Shown: one piece after another, positions 1 through 7,860 of the stretch | Numbering within the stretch: the stretch's first letter is position 1 | Layout of the letters: each line of letters opens with the position of its first letter | Assembly (NCBI GenBank): GCA_964498785.1 | Contig: CAZCJL010000172.1 | Coordinates: forward strand, 1 to 11,209 | DNA: 11,209 nt | Reading direction: 5' to 3' | Source of the DNA: Mariaggregatimicrobium sp964498785 | GTDB lineage: Bacteria; Zhuqueibacterota; Zhuqueibacteria; Thermofontimicrobiales; Thiofontviventaceae | Position numbers and translations under genes: made by a program | The notes under the pieces: generated by a model | Database searches by the model: none | What the model saw: only the letters and a program-made list of their open reading frames with translations | What the model was told of the DNA's origin: nothing

Positions 1-3
1 TGA

Positions 4-31
4 GTCACTTCCCGACTTCGCTCGAAGTGAC
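4..31. repeat. Palindromic (REP-like) element at left end
   Basis: Arms GTCACTTC and GAAGTGAC are perfect 8-bp reverse complements around a 12-base spacer. The spacer itself contains CTTCG facing CGAAG, so an alternative inner stem is possible. It lies just outside the 55-bp repeat and has no gene next to it inside the window. Palindromes of this general make-up are common as dispersed intergenic repeats, but only one copy is visible here, so family membership is inference. Confidence 0.55.
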
Positions 32-47
32 ACCTACGGAATATATT

Positions 48-102
48 TAAATACGACATAGCGGCAAGCGCCCATATCTACCATAAAATATTGAGAAGAT
101 AC
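48..102 (+). repeat. 55-bp repeat, left copy (inverted relative to right end)
   Basis: This copy matches the reverse complement of the last 55 bases of the window at 54 of 55 positions; the one difference is G at position 63 against A in the other copy. The match ends sharply at GAAGATAC, after which the left copy continues into AT-rich sequence with no recognisable gene (103-219). Such a long, nearly perfect match is not chance. It could be a dispersed repeat, ends of a mobile segment, or a duplicated leader of the msrAB gene. Confidence 0.85.
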
Positions 103-207
103 TAATTCAAAATAAAAAATAACATTTCATGTATTTTTGTGTGTTTAGTGGGCTACACTTGTATCATAATTTTCTTTTTAGAATTTTAGATATAATATGA
201 TTTGAAG

Positions 208-229
208 TGAACTTTCTACTTAAAGTTCA
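208..229 (-). terminator. Weak stem-loop overlapping the stop of the restriction-modification gene
   Basis: TGAACTTT and AAAGTTCA form an 8-bp stem with a 6-base loop. The stem covers the TAA stop of the minus-strand gene. It is AT-rich and is not followed by a run of T on the minus strand, so it is a poor intrinsic terminator and may simply be a chance inverted repeat. Confidence 0.3.
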
Positions 230-3200
230 ATAATCCCCTCCTCGATATACGGATACATCTCATCGATCTTGCCCTGAATTTCAATCGTTTTGCTTAATGC
301 CGTCACGATACGGCAATAATGCTGAACGTCGTCCATCTTTCTGCCTTTTCGATCTTTCAAATATTTGTGTAACACCTGATACCCGCCGATCCGATAATTC
401 CAGATGGCCGGGGAAATGCCTTCAAAATATTTGTCTTTATTAATGTAAATGCGTTGCTCATTTTCAACGTAGCGGATCTTGTCGATTGTGTCATTTCCAC
501 TGATCTGCGGATATTTGGCAACAGGCGGATCTACTGCCGATTTCTCCAGTAAATGTAAATCAACCAACTTCTTCCCAAATTTTCCAATAGATTTAAATAG
601 CTCATAATTTGAAGTAAATGGCACTCGGGGAAAGTCGATTTTTAAAAACTCGGCGTAGGTTTCGCGGTAAATGTTGCTGTAAAACACGCCGTAAATGTAA
701 TACAAAATATCTTCCGGTGAAGGCGTGGTCCCGTACGCTACTGCCAGTTTATCTAACACAGCCGGCGCGATATTGGGCTTTTTGCCGTAAGTTTCGGTAT
801 TGTCAAAAACCATCATCATTGTTCCGCCGGACTTGGTATTTCTTTTCTTCTTTTCAGGATAAATGTACAGCGGGAAGATTAATTCACCTCCTCTATAAAA
901 TAAATTTAAATCAGCTATTTCATTGGAAATAAATATTAAATTCCAGGGATACTCCAGTCCAACGACCTGTCCCTGCCTTCCAACAGCTAATCCAATATTT
1001 CTATTTTCAAAATGTCGCATTACCTCATAACGCATTCTTTCAATAATGGATGGGTGGTAATAGATGAAACGAGTATCAAAGGGCCTGTATAATATTTCTT
1101 TAAAATGGTCTTTCCAGTCATCAAGCTCGTTCAACTTTTTTCTGGCTTCATGGATTTTCCAGTTGGATTTATTTTTTAAATAGAATGCCTGCGCGATTAT
1201 TTCATCAGTTTGCGAAAGATTCCTGAATTGCATTATTTTATTCAGTAATTCATGCTCGCTAAAATCGATGGCAAATTGATCGCGCGAAGTAACAATTCCG
1301 ACACTATTTAAAAGAAAAATATCATTAATATTAGGCCAGCGTAAATATCGTTTAATTTTCCCGGTATCTCTTTTAATCAAAAAATAATAAGGAGTTTGTG
1401 GATTTATCTGGGAATAATTTTTCTCAGAAAATTTATGCGCGTTTAGCCACTCGTATTTTTCCTTGCGCAATCCGAACAGGTCATGATGAAATATCTTTGC
1501 TTGCTTCTGTTTCACATTTTTCACAAGCAGAATAATGGCCACTCCCTGGCGAATATCGAATACATTTTCGTCTTTTCCGCCTTCAGGCGTGGTTTCCTTT
1601 TTCAGGCTATTACCATGCAAATCGAGCACGTAAATTTCATCAAAGGTTTTCATCAAACTCTGACGCATGCCGCGAAAAGTGGGATTGTCCAGATAGCTGT
1701 GATTGGTAATCATGCCAACTATTCCCTGGCCCGATTGCTGAATTTTCCATTGGGCAAAGCGCAAAAACTTCACATAATCGTCCTGCAGCCATTTGGGATT
1801 TTTCTCACCCAGCGGTTCATCATCCACCTTGTAATAACTTTGCGTGCCGTCAATATCTTCCTTGAGTAACTTTTCCGTCCAATCATTGATGTTGACAGAA
1901 GAACCGCTATAAGGCGGATTACCTAAAATCACAAGCACTGGCTGCTCTTTCTTGACTTTGTTTGCCAGATAACTTTCTTCGCTTATCGAGCTTAAACCGG
2001 GTAGCGCAATTTGCTCGATTTCTTCCATTTCCAGAGTGTTCGTCAGGTAAAGCTGAAAACGTTCATCATCAGCCAATTTGTAACCGAGCTCTTCAAAAAC
2101 AAACCCCATTTTCAGGTGACCGATTGCATACGGCGCCATCATCAATTCAAATGCGTGGTAGTTTTTGAGAATATGGTTACTGATCCACTGTTTCAATCCG
2201 CCAGCGCCGTATTTTTTCTCAAATTCAGTGGCAGCCAGACGAATGGCTTCGGCGACAAAAGTCAACGTACCTCCTGCCGGGTCCAGTAATTTTACCTCAT
2301 CGCTTGCCAGCCCATCGACTAACTTAAAATGCGATTTCAAAATGGAATGAATTGAACTCACGATATAACCAACCACAGGTTCCGGGGTGTAATAAACCCC
2401 GCGGCGCTCACGAATATCAGGATCGTAAGTCGCCAGGAATGTTTCATAAAAATGAATAATCGGGTCTCTCCCCTTTCCGCTGCGGTAATATTCATGCAGA
2501 ATTTTATTCACGTTTGTAACATGCAGAATTTCAGCAATATCTTCCACAATCATTTTCAGGGATTTGGGTGGTTCTTCCAGCGAAATAAATCGAAACACAT
2601 CCCGCAAAAATCCGATGGTGTGGGGAATGTAATCAAATGCCAGCTTGCGGCTGAATTCGCTCTTTTCACGGGGGACTCTGGTGCGGGCGGCAAACAAACC
2701 ATACGTAATGGTTTGCGCGTATAAATCCGCAAATTGTTTTGGCGTGAGTGTACCGATCAGGAATTTTTTAAATGCATCATAAAATCCATGAATGTGCCTG
2801 TGTCCTTTGCTGCTGTTTTCAGTCAATTCCACCGCGATAACTTCATCCCGCAGGAAACGGGTGCGTTTTGCCAATTCTACAGCAAGCCCACGAGCGCTGC
2901 TAACCTTTGGCAGCGAAAAGGAGAAAAATAATTCGAACAGCTCTTTGAATTCATCGATATTCTCCGCAGGCGGCGGCGTCTGCAATCGCTTTGCAATTAC
3001 CGGACGCCCGATCTGTGCCTGTGCGATGCGTTCGCCATCGCGGTATAAGCGAAACTCAAAAAAGTTGGTCAGAATAACGTTGGGAAAGGTGGAACGATAG
3101 CGCTTCAATTGCTCTGAATCTTCGATATAATCCAGGTTGGAAACCGATGGATTTTTGGCTTCGATATACCCGGTAACATGGTTCCTGCCATCCCAGATAC

Positions 3201-3420
3201 GAAAATCCGGGTTACCGGCTTCAGTCTTTTTCGGAAGAATCGTGATATCGATATTGTTTATGTTCAGCAGATCGGCGAAATTTTTAATTAATTCATCGAG
3301 GTGTTTGTAATAGCTCTCTTCACGAGCATCCCCGCGCTGCGACGTGAGAGTACACTCTTTCAGATACTGCTCTAATAATTGTTTTATCAAACCAAATTCC
3401 CCTTGGAATTTTAATTTCAC
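220..3420 (-). CDS. Single-chain Type ISP-like restriction-modification enzyme (nuclease, adenine methyltransferase and specificity domain), no helicase
   Basis: A 1066-residue enzyme expected to methylate adenine in its target and cut unmodified DNA. Visible parts, in order: a PD-(D/E)XK nuclease motif (PD at 71-72, EAK at 87-89); a helical linker; GVYYTP at 341-346; the SAM-binding motif DPAGGT (380-385); catalytic NPPY (501-504); then a C-terminal target-recognition region with the family segment YRPFD and RQGQ, and the block IYGVFYSNIYRETYAEFLKI near the end. Order and C-terminus match Type ISP enzymes, but those carry a helicase and are about 1600 residues long; this one resembles the shorter helicase-less group. 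The frame is intact. The start is GTG with a poor ribosome site; a TTG ten codons later (3388-3390) has AAGGGG eight bases upstream and could be the true start. A strong promoter lies about 110 bases upstream. Residues about 660-720 are markedly AT-rich. No separate R, S or controller gene is present. The family is secure; target and cutting mode cannot be read from sequence. Confidence 0.9.
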   Translation of the reverse strand: MKLKFQGEFGLIKQLLEQYLKECTLTSQRGDAREESYYKHLDELIKNFADLLNINNIDITILPKKTEAGNPDFRIWDGRNHVTGYIEAKNPSVSNLDYIEDSEQLKRYRSTFPNVILTNFFEFRLYRDGERIAQAQIGRPVIAKRLQTPPPAENIDEFKELFELFFSFSLPKVSSARGLAVELAKRTRFLRDEVIAVELTENSSKGHRHIHGFYDAFKKFLIGTLTPKQFADLYAQTITYGLFAARTRVPREKSEFSRKLAFDYIPHTIGFLRDVFRFISLEEPPKSLKMIVEDIAEILHVTNVNKILHEYYRSGKGRDPIIHFYETFLATYDPDIRERRGVYYTPEPVVGYIVSSIHSILKSHFKLVDGLASDEVKLLDPAGGTLTFVAEAIRLAATEFEKKYGAGGLKQWISNHILKNYHAFELMMAPYAIGHLKMGFVFEELGYKLADDERFQLYLTNTLEMEEIEQIALPGLSSISEESYLANKVKKEQPVLVILGNPPYSGSSVNINDWTEKLLKEDIDGTQSYYKVDDEPLGEKNPKWLQDDYVKFLRFAQWKIQQSGQGIVGMITNHSYLDNPTFRGMRQSLMKTFDEIYVLDLHGNSLKKETTPEGGKDENVFDIRQGVAIILLVKNVKQKQAKIFHHDLFGLRKEKYEWLNAHKFSEKNYSQINPQTPYYFLIKRDTGKIKRYLRWPNINDIFLLNSVGIVTSRDQFAIDFSEHELLNKIMQFRNLSQTDEIIAQAFYLKNKSNWKIHEARKKLNELDDWKDHFKEILYRPFDTRFIYYHPSIIERMRYEVMRHFENRNIGLAVGRQGQVVGLEYPWNLIFISNEIADLNLFYRGGELIFPLYIYPEKKKRNTKSGGTMMMVFDNTETYGKKPNIAPAVLDKLAVAYGTTPSPEDILYYIYGVFYSNIYRETYAEFLKIDFPRVPFTSNYELFKSIGKFGKKLVDLHLLEKSAVDPPVAKYPQISGNDTIDKIRYVENEQRIYINKDKYFEGISPAIWNYRIGGYQVLHKYLKDRKGRKMDDVQHYCRIVTALSKTIEIQGKIDEMYPYIEEGIIEL

Positions 3421-3531
3421 TCTATATCTTTCTCTGTCTTCAATCTGCGTTAATCAGTGGTTTTCTCTTAGTTCTATTTTAAGGCTTACATCCGATTAAC
3501 AATTCGGAATCTTACTTTTGCTTAATCAAAA

Positions 3532-3560
3532 AATATAAAGTAATTACCATAAAAAGTCAA
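3532..3560 (-). promoter_or_regulatory. Promoter of the restriction-modification gene
   Basis: On the minus strand TTGACT (3560-3555) is followed after exactly 17 bases by TATATT (3537-3532), a near-consensus sigma70-type promoter. The predicted transcript starts near 3525 and leaves about 105 bases of untranslated leader, which contains a small TCCGA/TCGGA stem. It is transcribed away from the flavodiiron gene. Confidence 0.7.
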
Positions 3561-3607
3561 TAGTAATTTCGCCTATCTTTTGGTGAATTCGCCCCATAAA
3601 AAAGTGG

Positions 3608-3636
3608 TTGATTTTTAACAATGCTTTTCATATAAT
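3608..3636 (+). promoter_or_regulatory. Promoter of the flavodiiron-M49 operon
   Basis: TTGATT (3608-3613), a 17-base spacer and a perfect TATAAT (3631-3636) form a strong sigma70-type promoter. The predicted start near 3643 gives a leader of about 38 bases carrying AGGAGA at 3667-3672. It is divergent from the restriction-modification promoter, with 47 bases between the two -35 elements; no clear operator palindrome was found between them. Confidence 0.7.
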
Positions 3637-3680
3637 TATCTTGACTATTTTACTTGAATAACACATAGGAGAACGACTAA

Positions 3681-4844
3681 ATGAAAGCGGCAAAAATAAC
3701 AGAAAATATTTACTGGGTCGGTGCGATTGATTGGAATTTACGAAATTTTCACGGATATTCAACGCAGCGGGGATCGACATACAATGCGTATTTGATTATT
3801 GATGATAAAATCACCTTGATCGATACAGTAAAATCATATCTTGTTGATGAGATGTTGGACCGAATTCGATCGATTGTGGATCCGGGCAAAATTGATTATG
3901 TGATCTCGAATCATGTGGAAATGGATCATTCCGGCGGACTTCCCAAAATAATGGAGCTGGCGCCCTACGCAAAAGTCATCACCTCGCCGTTAGGGCAAAA
4001 AGGATTATTAGCACACTACAAGCGTGAATTTAATTTCCAGGTCATGAAAACCGGAGATACCCTGAACCTGGGGCAGCGCAATTTGCACTTTGTACTCACT
4101 CAAATGGTACACTGGCCTGATAACATGGTGTGCTATTGTCCGGAAAACAAAATTCTTTTTTCCAATGATGCATTTGGGCAACACCTTGCTTCTTCTGAGC
4201 GTTTTGACGATGAATACCCAATAAGTGTCATTTTTCATGAAGCAAAAAAGTATTATGCGAATATTGTACTACCTTATAGTATGCAGGTAAAGAAAGCACT
4301 GGACACGGCACTTAAACTAAATATCGACGTTATTGCGCCAAGTCACGGTATTATCTGGCGCGATCACCATTATAATATTTTATCTGAATACCAAAAGTGG
4401 TCGTCGAATGAAACAACGGATCGGGCGTTGATCATTTATGACACGATGTGGCACTCTACGGAAAAAATGGCGCATGCAATTCGCTGCGCTTTTGAGAACA
4501 GAGGTATGCAGGTAGTGATGCTGAATTTACAGCATAATCACATTTCAGATATCATGACGGAAGTACTGACATCACAATATATTTGCGTCGGATCACCAAC
4601 ATTAAATAATAATATGCTGCCAACAGTTTCCGCATTTTTAACCTATCTTTGCGGTCTGGCGCCAAAAGGACGAACCGGAATGGCCTTTGGCTCTTATGGT
4701 TGGGGCGGTCAAAGCGTGAAACAAATCGAGGATATTCTCAATGATTGCGGATTCGAGGTGCTCCCCTCGCATAAAGTACAGTATGTGCCATCAGCCGATG
4801 ATTTGAACAACATCCGCCAAATTACAGAACAATCTCTGGTGTAA
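3681..4844 (+). CDS. Class A flavodiiron protein (FprA-type O2/NO reductase)
   Basis: Flavodiiron proteins are cytoplasmic enzymes that reduce O2 to water and/or NO to N2O, protecting anaerobes. The N-terminal metallo-beta-lactamase-like domain (about 1-245) carries the full diiron set: HVEMDH gives H78, E80, D82 and H83, followed by H144 (in VHWPD), D163 (in SNDAF) and H222 (in PSHG). Order and spacing agree with the ligands of characterised enzymes such as the Desulfovibrio gigas one. The flavodoxin domain (about 253-387) has an FMN-phosphate loop in YDTMWHSTEK and GSPTLNN and SYGWGGQ further on. At 387 residues it is a minimal class A protein without a fused rubredoxin or flavin reductase, so its electron donor is encoded elsewhere. 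AGGAGA lies nine bases before ATG. It is the first gene of a likely two-gene operon with the M49 peptidase. Preference for O2 or NO cannot be told from sequence. Confidence 0.96.
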   Translation: MKAAKITENIYWVGAIDWNLRNFHGYSTQRGSTYNAYLIIDDKITLIDTVKSYLVDEMLDRIRSIVDPGKIDYVISNHVEMDHSGGLPKIMELAPYAKVITSPLGQKGLLAHYKREFNFQVMKTGDTLNLGQRNLHFVLTQMVHWPDNMVCYCPENKILFSNDAFGQHLASSERFDDEYPISVIFHEAKKYYANIVLPYSMQVKKALDTALKLNIDVIAPSHGIIWRDHHYNILSEYQKWSSNETTDRALIIYDTMWHSTEKMAHAIRCAFENRGMQVVMLNLQHNHISDIMTEVLTSQYICVGSPTLNNNMLPTVSAFLTYLCGLAPKGRTGMAFGSYGWGGQSVKQIEDILNDCGFEVLPSHKVQYVPSADDLNNIRQITEQSLV

Positions 4845-4862
4845 TCATTTATCGTTTGGAAC

Positions 4863-6920
4863 ATGAAAAAAACAACGTTATACATATCCCTGTTATTACT
4901 TTTCAATTGCGCCATGTTGCCGCTTATCGGCGAGCGGTCTGCAAAACATGATGTGCTGCTTGATGTCATTTCAGATACCCAGGCGCGGCAGTTATACATC
5001 GATGGATTTGAAAAGCTGACATTACGTGAAAAAATACTAACATATCATCTGGTGCAGGCCGGATTGGCGGGGCGTGATATTTACTATGATCAAAATCACG
5101 AACATGCGCTGGCAATCCGAAATCTATGCGAGGAAATTCTGCAACATGCTAAAACACTCGATGCAAAAATGTATAACGAAATCAGGGCATATACACACAG
5201 ATTCTGGCTGAATAGCAGTCAGTATTTTCATTCATCCAAAAAGAAATTCGTTCCGAAGATGACGGAAGCAGAGTTTCGTGGTGCGTGTAATGTGGCTGCC
5301 GCGAACGGAGCCGATTTCATGATTCCGGATATTTTATCACTGAATGATTATTTGTCACTTTTGCAGAAAAATATATTTGATTCCAGCTATCAGTCCATGC
5401 TCACCATCAAAAATTCGGAAAACGGTGAGGATATCATTGCTTCGGGAGCGAATAATTTTTATGATAATATCACTTATAAAGAAGTTATGGATTGGCTGGA
5501 ACAGGGCGATGAAAAATTTCCGTCAAATTCCAGGCTGGTGAAAAAAGGAGATAAGATAACAGAGTTGGTGTATCGTGCAGGCTTGCCGGACTCCGCGATT
5601 GCGGCAGGTTTGTACGCGCCACAGTTAAAAGAAGTCATTCATTATCTTAAACTGGCAAAGCCTTATGCCGACTCCATTCAAGCGCAGATCATCGACCATC
5701 TGATTCTTTTTTATCAAACCGGTTATCCCAAATACGCCAGCCAGGCATTCAAGCTTTGGTTGAAGAACACATCGCGGGTGGATTTCCTGCAGGGATTCAT
5801 TGAAGTTTATACCGATCCGCTGGGGAAAAAAGGTTCGTTCCAGAGTATTGTCTATTTTGAAGATGAACAGCGCACCGAACTCATGGAGCGTCTGGTGGAA
5901 CAGGCTGAATATTTCGAGAAAAATGCGCCCTTTGATGATGCGTACAAACGCACCGAATTTAAAGTCAAACCAAAAGTCATTGCTGCACTGGTTATTTCAG
6001 GTGCTGGTGATCGTGGACCGATCACTCCGGCCGGAATTAATCTGCCCAATGATCAGAATTTTCGCGAACACTTTGGCTCCAAAAATCTCATTTTTACGAA
6101 TATTTTAGGCATCAGTGGTGGTAATGACGTGGAATATGACATCGATTTTTCACGGCGTTTCATCGACGAATTTTTCCATCCGCATGATATAAAAGTGCTC
6201 CAACGGGTAAAAGAAGACCCTTCATTTGCAATGGTCTGCTTGCACGAGCTCATCGGGCATGGTTCCGGTAAAGTCAGGCCGGATTTAGCAGGCGATTCAT
6301 CGGATTTTCTGAACGAATATTACTCCACGCTGGAGGAAGCCCGCGCCGAGTTAATGGCGCTGTGGTTTATTCAGGATCCCAAATTGTATTACATCGGCTT
6401 GCTCAAAGATAAGCGCTCGGCAGACGAAGTTTACCGCCAGTGGGCACGAAATGACCTGCTAATGTTAACCCGCATGGAAAATCGCACCACTGTGGAGCAG
6501 GATCATGAACGCGCCCGCCATCTGATCGTGAGTTATCTCCGGGAAAAAGGCGCGATCGATATGGTAAAAATCAAGGGAAAATTATTCACAAAAGTGAACT
6601 CGGTTTTCAAATTCCGCAATGGTGTGGGCGAATTGTTGCGGGAGATCATGCGCATCAAGGCTGAAGGCGATTACGATGCAGCCAGAGAGCTTGTTCAAAA
6701 ATACGGTATTTACTTCAACCTGGAATGGCGGGATCAGATGGTACAGCGCTATAAAGAAGTGCACCGGAAAAGACCGATCGTTAAATATGTTGGCTACTCC
6801 ATGCCCATTCTCCTTGCCCAGCCAAATAAGGATGGCGATATTACGGCTGTAAAAGTCAAATATTTGCAGGACTTTGAGAAAGAGCAATTGTACTACTCAG
6901 GTAAGGTGGAGATTGATTAG
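4863..6920 (+). CDS. Exported dipeptidyl-peptidase III-family (M49) zinc metallopeptidase
   Basis: M49 peptidases remove dipeptides from the N-terminus of short peptides. The family-defining zinc motif HELIGH is at 461-466 (ligands H461 and H466, catalytic E462), followed by GSGK; the second motif EEARAE is at 491-496, with E492 the expected third ligand. The 31-residue gap between H461 and E492 fits the shorter bacterial form rather than the longer eukaryotic one. The length, 685 residues, is normal. Residues 1-22 are a hydrophobic export signal after MKK; LFNC at 13-16 is not a good lipobox, so it is more likely a cleaved signal peptide than a lipoprotein, though this is unsure. It begins 18 nt after the flavodiiron stop with only a weak GGA before ATG, so it is probably translated from the same mRNA. 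Its TAG stop is directly followed, in the same frame, by methyltransferase sequence. The peptidase itself looks complete. Confidence 0.94.
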   Translation: MKKTTLYISLLLLFNCAMLPLIGERSAKHDVLLDVISDTQARQLYIDGFEKLTLREKILTYHLVQAGLAGRDIYYDQNHEHALAIRNLCEEILQHAKTLDAKMYNEIRAYTHRFWLNSSQYFHSSKKKFVPKMTEAEFRGACNVAAANGADFMIPDILSLNDYLSLLQKNIFDSSYQSMLTIKNSENGEDIIASGANNFYDNITYKEVMDWLEQGDEKFPSNSRLVKKGDKITELVYRAGLPDSAIAAGLYAPQLKEVIHYLKLAKPYADSIQAQIIDHLILFYQTGYPKYASQAFKLWLKNTSRVDFLQGFIEVYTDPLGKKGSFQSIVYFEDEQRTELMERLVEQAEYFEKNAPFDDAYKRTEFKVKPKVIAALVISGAGDRGPITPAGINLPNDQNFREHFGSKNLIFTNILGISGGNDVEYDIDFSRRFIDEFFHPHDIKVLQRVKEDPSFAMVCLHELIGHGSGKVRPDLAGDSSDFLNEYYSTLEEARAELMALWFIQDPKLYYIGLLKDKRSADEVYRQWARNDLLMLTRMENRTTVEQDHERARHLIVSYLREKGAIDMVKIKGKLFTKVNSVFKFRNGVGELLREIMRIKAEGDYDAARELVQKYGIYFNLEWRDQMVQRYKEVHRKRPIVKYVGYSMPILLAQPNKDGDITAVKVKYLQDFEKEQLYYSGKVEID

Positions 6921-7751
6921 CACAACACTCGTCATCCTGTTCCTTTAATTCGATCTTCACTTGATAATGAACGTGTTGATTTAATTTTTGCTGATCCTCC
7001 TTATAATATTAAAAAGGCAGAATGGGATTCATTTCAATCACAGAAACAGTATGTTGAATGGAGCTTGTTGTGGATCCGGGAAGCTCACCGGGTATTAAAA
7101 CCGCACGGAACTCTTTACGTCTGCGGTTTTTCTGAAATATTAGCTGACATTAAATGGGCAGCAAATTATTTATTCAAAGGGTGTAAATGGCTTGTGTGGT
7201 ACTATCGCAACAAGGCGAACCTGGGAAACGATTGGGGCCGTTCTCATGAAAGTTTATTACATTTTAGAAAAAGCAAAAATTTTCTATTCAACATTGACGG
7301 CGTCAGGATTCCATACAATGCGCATACTTTAAAATATCCCAGAAGACCGCAGGCGGAATCATCCCAAAATAATAATGGAAAAGGGAAAAAGTATATATGG
7401 GAACCGCATCCAAATGGCGCCAAACCCAAAGATGTCTTTGAAATTCCCACGCTCTCAAACCACTCCTGGGAAAAGACGACTCACGAAACTCAAAAGCCAA
7501 TCGAATTGGTTAAAAAATGCATTTTGGCATCTTCCAATTTTGGCAATCTTGTCGTCGATCCTTTTGGCGGATCCGGGACTACTTATGCTGTGGCAGAAGC
7601 TTTTGAACGAAATTGGTTGGGAACAGAAATAAAGAAAGAATATTGCGAAATCATAGAAAAACGTTTAATGGACAGAGACCATCTCTCAAGAATTATCTCC
7701 GGAAAAGATGAAACTGAAGCAGTTCAAAGACGCAAAAAACTAAGAGCGTAA
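6921..7751 (+). CDS. Beta-class DNA methyltransferase (N6-adenine or N4-cytosine), apparently 5'-truncated
   Basis: The open frame encodes 276 residues. From its first codon, DPPY lies at 25-28 (catalytic motif IV), followed by a conserved YVEWS...EAHRVLKP helix and strand, TQKPIELVKK, and the SAM-binding DPFGGSGTT (from 213). Catalytic motif before SAM motif is the beta-class order (Pfam N6_N4_Mtase). The first conventional start is TTG at 7065, which would lose DPPY and make an inactive 228-residue protein. Between the M49 stop and DPPY there is no in-frame ATG, GTG or TTG, only ATT codons (6948, 6984). Homologues usually have a short NGDxLE-type strand before this point; here the similarity seems to begin around LDNERVDLIFADPPY. 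The likely reading is a gene that lost its 5' end at a junction just after the peptidase stop, probably a relic. Alternatives are an ATT start or a sequencing error. No cognate endonuclease is adjacent. Confidence 0.8.
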   Translation, partial: HNTRHPVPLIRSSLDNERVDLIFADPPYNIKKAEWDSFQSQKQYVEWSLLWIREAHRVLKPHGTLYVCGFSEILADIKWAANYLFKGCKWLVWYYRNKANLGNDWGRSHESLLHFRKSKNFLFNIDGVRIPYNAHTLKYPRRPQAESSQNNNGKGKKYIWEPHPNGAKPKDVFEIPTLSNHSWEKTTHETQKPIELVKKCILASSNFGNLVVDPFGGSGTTYAVAEAFERNWLGTEIKKEYCEIIEKRLMDRDHLSRIISGKDETEAVQRRKKLRA

Positions 7752-7806
7752 TAATTTCCAGATATCTTTTAAAATAAATTTTGAAAATTGAAATAACCGC
7801 ATAGCC

Positions 7807-7839
7807 AGATTTCCGAAATCCTGAAGATTTCGGAAATCT
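7807..7839. repeat. Perfect 14-bp hairpin built of two near-identical palindromes
   Basis: AGATTTCCGAAATC and its exact reverse complement flank the loop CTGAA. Each arm contains a 13-base odd palindrome (GATTTC-N-GAAATC), the two differing only in the centre base, so the element is at once an inverted and a near-direct repeat. It sits between the convergent methyltransferase and sulfatase genes and could act as a bidirectional terminator, but neither strand has a T-run after the stem. A dispersed repeat is the other possibility. Confidence 0.75.
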
Positions 7840-7860
7840 CGGCGTTGGTAATCTATTGCA

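Noticed and set aside
191..196. TATAAT hexamer on the plus strand near the left end
   Set aside because: No -35 element at a proper distance and no plus-strand gene follows; the area is AT-rich.
1483..1869. 128-codon open frame on the plus strand
   Set aside because: It is antisense to the restriction-modification gene, which is intact across the region; the translation looks like shadow sequence.
3441..3463. Sequence resembling a widespread dispersed motif (CCACTGATTAACGCAGATTG on the minus strand)
   Set aside because: It reminds me of repeats common in environmental genomes, but there is one copy here and nothing in the window to confirm it.
4899..4910. Lipobox in the M49 signal sequence (LFNC)
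   Set aside because: Asn before the Cys and Phe at -2 depart from the usual pattern, so I did not call a lipoprotein.
6930..6939. CGTCATCCTG at the methyltransferase junction, similar to the start of common dispersed repeats
   Set aside because: Ten bases are too few to claim a repeat remnant.
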